A DNA stretch of 11,441 bases from Planctomycetota bacterium. Lineage in GTDB: Bacteria; Planctomycetota; UBA1135; GCA-002686595. Each line of letters starts with the position of its first letter. The first letter of the stretch is position 1. Made by a program: the position numbers and the translations under genes. Shown piece by piece: positions 7,577-11,441 of the stretch. The notes beneath the pieces are model-generated. The model did not search any database. It had not been told where the DNA came from and saw only the letters and a program-made list of their open reading frames with translations. The stretch is taken from positions 1 through 11,441 of the forward strand of contig JAQBVH010000036.1 in the NCBI GenBank assembly GCA_027623615.1, read 5' to 3'.

Positions 7577-8992
7577 CTCGCCGCCGCCGGCGGGGGCTGA
7601 GGTGGTCGAGGGCGCAGCGCCATCGTCCGAGGCCTCCTCGGTCGACGTACCGCTGTCCTCCTCCTTCGCGATGCGCTCCGCCTGGACCTTCTCTCCGTCC
7701 TCGAGGTCACGGTTGCCGACCACGACCACCTCCGTGCCTGCCACGATGGGGAGCTCGTCGCCCGCGGCGATTCCGGGGAAGGTGATCTGCACCAGCTCGT
7801 CGTTGCTGAAGCCCTCGACCACTTCCACGCGCTTGGCGGTCGAGTCCTCGACCACGTAGATGTAGTAGCGGTCTCCCTCGCGGCGCAGGGCGCGCTTGGG
7901 GACCACCAGCGCGTTCGGTTCGCGCTCGGTGACGATCGAGAGACGCACGAGCATGCCCGGCATGAGGCGCGGGCGCGGGTCGTCCTTGGCCGGCTGCGCC
8001 AGGGAGATCGTCAGCTGGAACGAGCCGGACTCCTTGTCGACGGTGGGGGAGACGATCTCGATCGTGCCCTGGTACTGGTGGTCCGGATAGGCCTCGGGTA
8101 CGGCGCGGATCTCGATCGACCGCACGGCGGCCGCCCTCGCGGACGGATCGTCCTGCGGGTCCTTGCGCATCGCGCCATGGAAGAACGGCAGCTCGCGTTG
8201 AGGGCGCGGCACGATGCAGCGCAAGTGCTCGTCGTCGGTCAGGACGAAGACGGGACTCGCCGAGGAGACCGTATCCCCCTCGCGCACCATGCGCTTGGCG
8301 ACGACGCCCGGGAACGGGGCCGTGACGTTCGTGAAGGAGAGGGCCAGCTCCTGGCGCCGCAGGGCGTTCTCGGCCCGCTTGATCACGTTCCCCTGGTTGG
8401 CCAGATCCAGGTCGGCCCGGCCCTCGGCGATCTGGTTCGCCTTCCAGGTGCGCTCGTTCGTGTCCTGGGTCAGCTTGAGCTTATGCAGGTCGATCCTCGA
8501 GATGAGCCGCGCGCTCTGGTTGTCGTCGTAGGCCTTCTTGTTGACGTCGTACTCGTTCTTGGCCGCGACGAAGGCGAGCTCGGCGCTCAGGGACCGCTCC
8601 GTCGCCTCCGCCTTGGCCAGCTTCAGCCCTTCGAGCGCGTCCTGGGCCTCGGTCAACGCCAACTCCGCGTCGGCGACCTGCTCATCGGCCTCGCGATGGT
8701 CGAGCACGGCCAGGACCTGATCGGCATCGACCCGGTTCCGCTCTTCGACCTCGAGCTTGATGATCACTCCGCCGACCCGGGGGAAGATCTCGATCTGACG
8801 CTCCGACTCGATCGTGGTCGTCGTGGAGACCAGCCGCACCATCTCCTGGATGTGGGCGCGAGCAGTGCGCACGCGGGTCGCTTCCCGCTTGCGCAGCTCG
8901 TTGGAGAGGGGCTCCGACGCCTCGGCATCCCCCCCGGGTCGGCAGGCGGCGGTGAGGGCGACGAGGGTCGCAAGAAACAGAGGTCGGAGCAT
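7574..8992 (-). CDS. Lipoprotein periplasmic adaptor (MFP/HlyD) of RND pump
   Basis: This 472-residue membrane fusion protein should bridge the two RND permeases to an outer-membrane channel in the periplasm. The N-terminus is a lipoprotein signal (MLRPLFLATLVALTAAC) with the lipidated cysteine predicted at residue 17. Residue +2 is Arg rather than Asp. The barrel-sandwich (lipoyl-like) halves lie near 66-100 and 219-250, the second carrying the family pattern TNVTAPFPGVVAKRMVREGD. Between them runs a long charged alpha-helical hairpin (about 103-215). A beta-barrel domain (about 255-355) contains LMPGMLVRLSI, and a membrane-proximal domain (about 358-440) contains ALVVPKRAL. The last 30 residues are a Ser/Thr/Glu/Gly-rich tail with no visible fold. 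It is somewhat longer than AcrA (397), through the hairpin and tail. It is the first gene of the operon and no Shine-Dalgarno sequence precedes the ATG. The start is chosen because it immediately yields the signal peptide. Confidence 0.93.
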   Translation of the reverse strand: MLRPLFLATLVALTAACRPGGDAEASEPLSNELRKREATRVRTARAHIQEMVRLVSTTTTIESERQIEIFPRVGGVIIKLEVEERNRVDADQVLAVLDHREADEQVADAELALTEAQDALEGLKLAKAEATERSLSAELAFVAAKNEYDVNKKAYDDNQSARLISRIDLHKLKLTQDTNERTWKANQIAEGRADLDLANQGNVIKRAENALRRQELALSFTNVTAPFPGVVAKRMVREGDTVSSASPVFVLTDDEHLRCIVPRPQRELPFFHGAMRKDPQDDPSARAAAVRSIEIRAVPEAYPDHQYQGTIEIVSPTVDKESGSFQLTISLAQPAKDDPRPRLMPGMLVRLSIVTEREPNALVVPKRALRREGDRYYIYVVEDSTAKRVEVVEGFSNDELVQITFPGIAAGDELPIVAGTEVVVVGNRDLEDGEKVQAERIAKEEDSGTSTEEASDDGAAPSTTSAPAGGGE

Positions 8993-9015
8993 GGGGATGG
9001 ATGGGGTGGGGCGGG
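8993..9015 (+). promoter_or_regulatory. G-quadruplex-type G-run array in divergent spacer
   Basis: Four runs of three or more G occur on the plus strand at 8993-8996, 9003-9006, 9008-9011 and 9013-9015. The loops are 6, 1 and 1 nt, which satisfies the usual G3+N1-7 quadruplex pattern. The array occupies more than half of the 40-bp gap between the divergent adaptor and moeA starts. It lies on the template strand for the adaptor operon and would sit around -38 to -16 of a moeA start point near 9031-9033. Folding is inferred from pattern only; the run could also just reflect base composition. Confidence 0.45.
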
Positions 9016-9018
9016 CGC

Positions 9019-9024
9019 TACACT
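9019..9024 (+). promoter_or_regulatory. Putative -10 box (TACACT) for moeA
   Basis: TACACT matches the sigma-70 -10 consensus at four of six positions and the TANNNT pattern seen in front of leaderless genes. Eight bases separate it from the moeA ATG at 9033, so transcription would start within a base or two of the start codon. No convincing -35 is visible at the expected position (8996-9001 reads GATGGA). No equivalent box was found for the divergent adaptor operon. Confidence 0.4.
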
Positions 9025-9032
9025 CCTACGCC

Positions 9033-10229
9033 ATGCGCACGCCCGAAGAGGCCACTACGGAGATTCTGATGCACGCCGAGGCCCTGGGCGAGCGCGAGTC
9101 CGTGCCTCTGCTCGAGGCTGCCGGCAGGGTACTCGCCCGGGAGGTCGTCTCGGACGTGGACGCCCCTCCGTTCCGCAAATCCGCCATGGACGGCTTCGCC
9201 CTGCGCGCGGCCGAGCTGGGCGGAGGGAGCGCGGAGCTGGAGTCGCGGGCAGGGCATCCGTTCGAGGCTTCCGTGCCGCCCGGCGCCTGCGTGTCCATCT
9301 CGACCGGCGCCGAGGTCCCCGCGGGTTGCGACCAGGTGGTGATGGTCGAGAACAGCGAGCGCCGAGGAACCCGCGTGCACCTCACGGATGCCGCATTCGC
9401 GGGGCAAAACATCTGTAACCAAGGCGAGGACCTGCGCATCGGAGAGGTCGTGCAGCGTCCCGGCCGGCGACTCACTCCCACGGACGTCGCGGTCCTCGCC
9501 GCCGTGGGCTGCGAGCCGGTCCCGGTCTACCGTCGCCCGATCGTGACGCTGTTGACCACGGGTGACGAGCTCGTGCCGCCCACCGAGAAGCCGAGCCGGG
9601 GTCAGATCCGCGAGGGCAATACCCTGCATCTGGCCGCCCTGGCCAAGCGAGCTGGGGCAGTCGTGCGGTACACCGGGCTCGTGCCCGACGACGCGGACGA
9701 GCTCGCGGCGCGCTTCGAGGAGGCCCTGTCCGCCTCCGACGTGGTCGTCACGACCGGGGGCGTGTCGATGGGGGAGTACGACCTGGTCGCCGGCGCGTTC
9801 CAGCGCTGCGGCGTCGAGGAGGTCTTCCACAAGATCTCGATCAAGCCTGGCAAGCCCCTCTGGTTCGGCAAGCGCGGCAAGACCCTCGTGTTCGGCCTGC
9901 CTGGCAACCCGGTCTCGTGCCTGCTCGGCCAGGAGGTGTTCGTCCGTCCCGCCCTGCGCAAGCTCGAGGGCGAGCACGAGTCGGCCTGGATCGAGCCCCT
10001 CGGCCGCGGACGCTGGAACGGCAAGCCGCCCCGCCCGATCCCGCGCCAGAACAATGTCCCGGTGACCGTCGCGATCGGCGCGGACGGGGTCGACGAGCTC
10101 TCGCCGATTCCCTGGAGCGGCTCCGCCGACATCGTCGGCCTCGCGACGGCGACCGCCATGGCGATCATCCCCGCCGGCGAGAGCGCAGGGCCCGGGCAGC
10201 TGCTCGACTACCGTGACCTCACCCGCTGA
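9033..10229 (+). CDS. moeA: Molybdopterin molybdenumtransferase MoeA
   Basis: This 398-residue cytoplasmic enzyme inserts molybdate into adenylated molybdopterin, the last step of basic molybdenum cofactor synthesis. The length matches E. coli MoeA (411). The N-terminal region has PPFRKSAMDGFALR with Asp53 at the place of E. coli Asp59. STGAEVPAGCD (90-100) and QGEDLRIGE (130-138) follow. The MoCF/MogA-like domain shows TTGDEL (175-180), GQIREGN (190-196) and TTGGVSMGEYD (240-250). KISIKPGKPLWFGK (267-280) and GLPGNPVSCL (288-297) follow, then the small C-terminal beta domain with a late SADIVGLATA segment. The start at 9033 gives the normal family N-terminus. In-frame ATGs at 8991 and 8997 would overlap the divergent adaptor gene and add nothing conserved. 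No Shine-Dalgarno site precedes it, and it may be translated from a leaderless mRNA. It probably shares a transcript with the overlapping lnt gene. No molybdoenzyme or other cofactor gene is in the window. Confidence 0.95.
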   Translation: MRTPEEATTEILMHAEALGERESVPLLEAAGRVLAREVVSDVDAPPFRKSAMDGFALRAAELGGGSAELESRAGHPFEASVPPGACVSISTGAEVPAGCDQVVMVENSERRGTRVHLTDAAFAGQNICNQGEDLRIGEVVQRPGRRLTPTDVAVLAAVGCEPVPVYRRPIVTLLTTGDELVPPTEKPSRGQIREGNTLHLAALAKRAGAVVRYTGLVPDDADELAARFEEALSASDVVVTTGGVSMGEYDLVAGAFQRCGVEEVFHKISIKPGKPLWFGKRGKTLVFGLPGNPVSCLLGQEVFVRPALRKLEGEHESAWIEPLGRGRWNGKPPRPIPRQNNVPVTVAIGADGVDELSPIPWSGSADIVGLATATAMAIIPAGESAGPGQLLDYRDLTR

Positions 10230-11441
10230 TCCCGTGAGGTCCTCCGCCGCCGAGCCCCTCGAGCCGGTCTCGTTCTCCCACCGCTTCCTTTGGGCGACCG
10301 TGGCCTGGCTGCTCATCGCCGCGAGCCAGCCGGGCCTTGGCCGCTCGCAGGGCTTCGGCCACACGGGCATGGTCGCCCTAGCTCCCTGGGCCCTGGTCTG
10401 CTGCCGGCCGGGACGCAAGGCGTTCCTGGCCGAGTGGCTCGCGGCCTCGGTCGGGCTCTTCTGCCTGATGCTCTGGATGCGGCACCTGTTCATCTGGCTC
10501 GTGCCCTACCTGGCCCTGGTGCCGGCCCTCTACTATGGGTTGGGCGGCTGGGCCCTGCGCCGCTTCGCCGCGCGCTGGCCCCTCGCGCTCGCGGCGCCAG
10601 CGGCCTGGATGCTCGCGGAGCTGGCGCGCTGGTACATGCCCCCGCCGTCGTCGTTCGGATGGTGGCGACTCGGGACCTTCCAGCACGACACCGAGTGGGT
10701 GAGCGGCTCGAGTCGGGTCTGGGGTGTGTGGGGTCTCACCTGGGTCTCGGCGGCCCTTGGTGGTTGGGTCGCGGACCTCTGGCGCACACGAGGGCTGGGA
10801 CCGGAGGAGGCGCCGCGCCATCCGATGCGGACGGTTCACCTGCTCGGACTCGGCCCCCTGGTGCTCGCGATCGCGTTGACGATCCTCGTGCCCGCACCCG
10901 CGACGACCGCCGGGCCGAGGGTGCTGCTCATCCAGCCCGGCATCGAGCAGAAGCTGAAGGCGGGGGGCCAGAGCGCCCTCCAGGTCTACCTCGACATGCT
11001 GCGCGGCACGGCCGAGGGGCTGGCCGGGTCCGAGGGACCGGTGGACCTGGTGTGTTGGGGGGAGACCATGTTCCCCTACAACCTGATCCAGCCCGACGCG
11101 GTCCAGGCCTTCCGCGAGCGCGGCGCCAACCTGCCCGAGGTGACCGGCCGTTCCTATGACGAGGAGCGGATCGCGAACCATCAGCAAGCGGTGCGCGAGC
11201 TGATCGTGGCGGCGATGTTCGGACCGCCTGCTCGCACGGGCGCGATTGCCGCGAACCTCGCGCGACTGCCGGACCTCCCCTCCGAGGTCCTGGGGGAGGG
11301 GGGGCTGCTCGGAGACGCCGCGTTCGTGACCGGGATCAAGGAGCTGGTGCCCCATGGGGACGGGCTGATGCACCGCAACGCCCTGGCCCTCTGGCAGGAC
11401 GGCAAGCTGCTCGGAACGGCAGGGAAGGTCCACCTCGTCCC
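10213..11441 (+). CDS. lnt: Apolipoprotein N-acyltransferase, 5' part (runs off edge)
   Basis: Lnt transfers an acyl chain from phospholipid to the N-terminal cysteine of diacylated lipoproteins in the inner membrane, completing lipoprotein maturation. About 409 codons are present. The N-terminal half is hydrophobic, with membrane segments near residues 24-42, 48-64, 70-112, 122-138, 165-188 and 208-226, and an FGWWRLGTFQHD stretch in the usual place. A nitrilase-type domain then starts with PRVLLIQPGIEQKL (235-248). CWGETMFP places the catalytic Glu at 284, and GKVHLV at the right edge places the catalytic Lys at 405. The catalytic Cys would lie beyond the window. The Glu-Lys spacing is 121 residues, against 68 in E. 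coli (Glu267, Lys335), so there is an insertion of about 50 residues before the FVTGI strand. The GTG at 10213 gives a 17-nt overlap with moeA. A second in-frame GTG at 10234, 4 nt after the moeA stop, is equally possible, and neither has a Shine-Dalgarno site. Confidence 0.85.
   Translation, partial: MTSPADPVRSSAAEPLEPVSFSHRFLWATVAWLLIAASQPGLGRSQGFGHTGMVALAPWALVCCRPGRKAFLAEWLAASVGLFCLMLWMRHLFIWLVPYLALVPALYYGLGGWALRRFAARWPLALAAPAAWMLAELARWYMPPPSSFGWWRLGTFQHDTEWVSGSSRVWGVWGLTWVSAALGGWVADLWRTRGLGPEEAPRHPMRTVHLLGLGPLVLAIALTILVPAPATTAGPRVLLIQPGIEQKLKAGGQSALQVYLDMLRGTAEGLAGSEGPVDLVCWGETMFPYNLIQPDAVQAFRERGANLPEVTGRSYDEERIANHQQAVRELIVAAMFGPPARTGAIAANLARLPDLPSEVLGEGGLLGDAAFVTGIKELVPHGDGLMHRNALALWQDGKLLGTAGKVHLV

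Noticed and set aside
4436..7600. A 1054-codon plus-strand open frame opposite the first permease.
   Set aside because: Same reasoning: it mirrors the RND gene, has charged low-complexity composition and shows no family motif.
8078..9418. A 446-codon plus-strand open frame spanning the adaptor, the divergent spacer and the start of moeA.
   Set aside because: It crosses two well-supported genes in other frames and has no recognisable domain.
9018..10493. A 491-codon minus-strand open frame opposite moeA.
   Set aside because: It is a mirror of moeA, which has all expected family motifs on the plus strand.

Overview
The window is strongly GC-rich, with G or C at most third codon positions, and it is densely packed. 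The gene content (tripartite RND efflux, a lipoprotein adaptor, apolipoprotein N-acyltransferase) points to a diderm Gram-negative bacterium from the environment. The oversized RND permeases, the enlarged Lnt and the patchy use of Shine-Dalgarno sites would fit a high-GC Planctomycetota or similar lineage. That is only an impression; nothing here fixes the taxonomy.

Layout, left to right. Bases 1-587 hold no convincing gene. They contain a small hairpin, a tandem pair of 35-bp repeats that each fold into a hairpin, a featureless stretch, and three GC-rich stem-loops just beyond the end of the efflux operon. Bases 588-8992, minus strand, are one compact operon read right to left: a lipoprotein periplasmic adaptor (7574-8992), a first RND permease (4136-7561) and a second, clearly different RND permease (588-4139). 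The spacing is 12 nt between adaptor and first permease and a 4-nt ATGA overlap between the permeases, and both internal junctions have a Shine-Dalgarno site. Bases 8993-9032 are a 40-bp divergent intergenic spacer with a G-quadruplex-type G-run array and a TACACT box 8 nt before the moeA start. Bases 9033-10229, plus strand, are moeA (molybdenum insertion into molybdopterin). Bases 10213-11441, plus strand, are the first part of an apolipoprotein N-acyltransferase gene (lnt) that runs off the right edge before its catalytic cysteine.

How the genes work together. The adaptor and the two permeases should form an inner-membrane efflux complex, possibly a mixed trimer as in MdtBC, that exports substrates through a TolC-like outer-membrane channel encoded elsewhere. 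The adaptor has a lipobox and is therefore a likely client of the Lnt encoded divergently nearby, although the pairing may be chance. MoeA has no molybdoenzyme partner in the window.

No wholly new system is evident. The points most worth a second look are the extra hydrophobic segments between TM6 and TM7 of both permeases, the G-rich divergent promoter with a probably leaderless moeA, the hairpin-forming tandem repeat, and the insertion between the catalytic Glu and Lys of Lnt.
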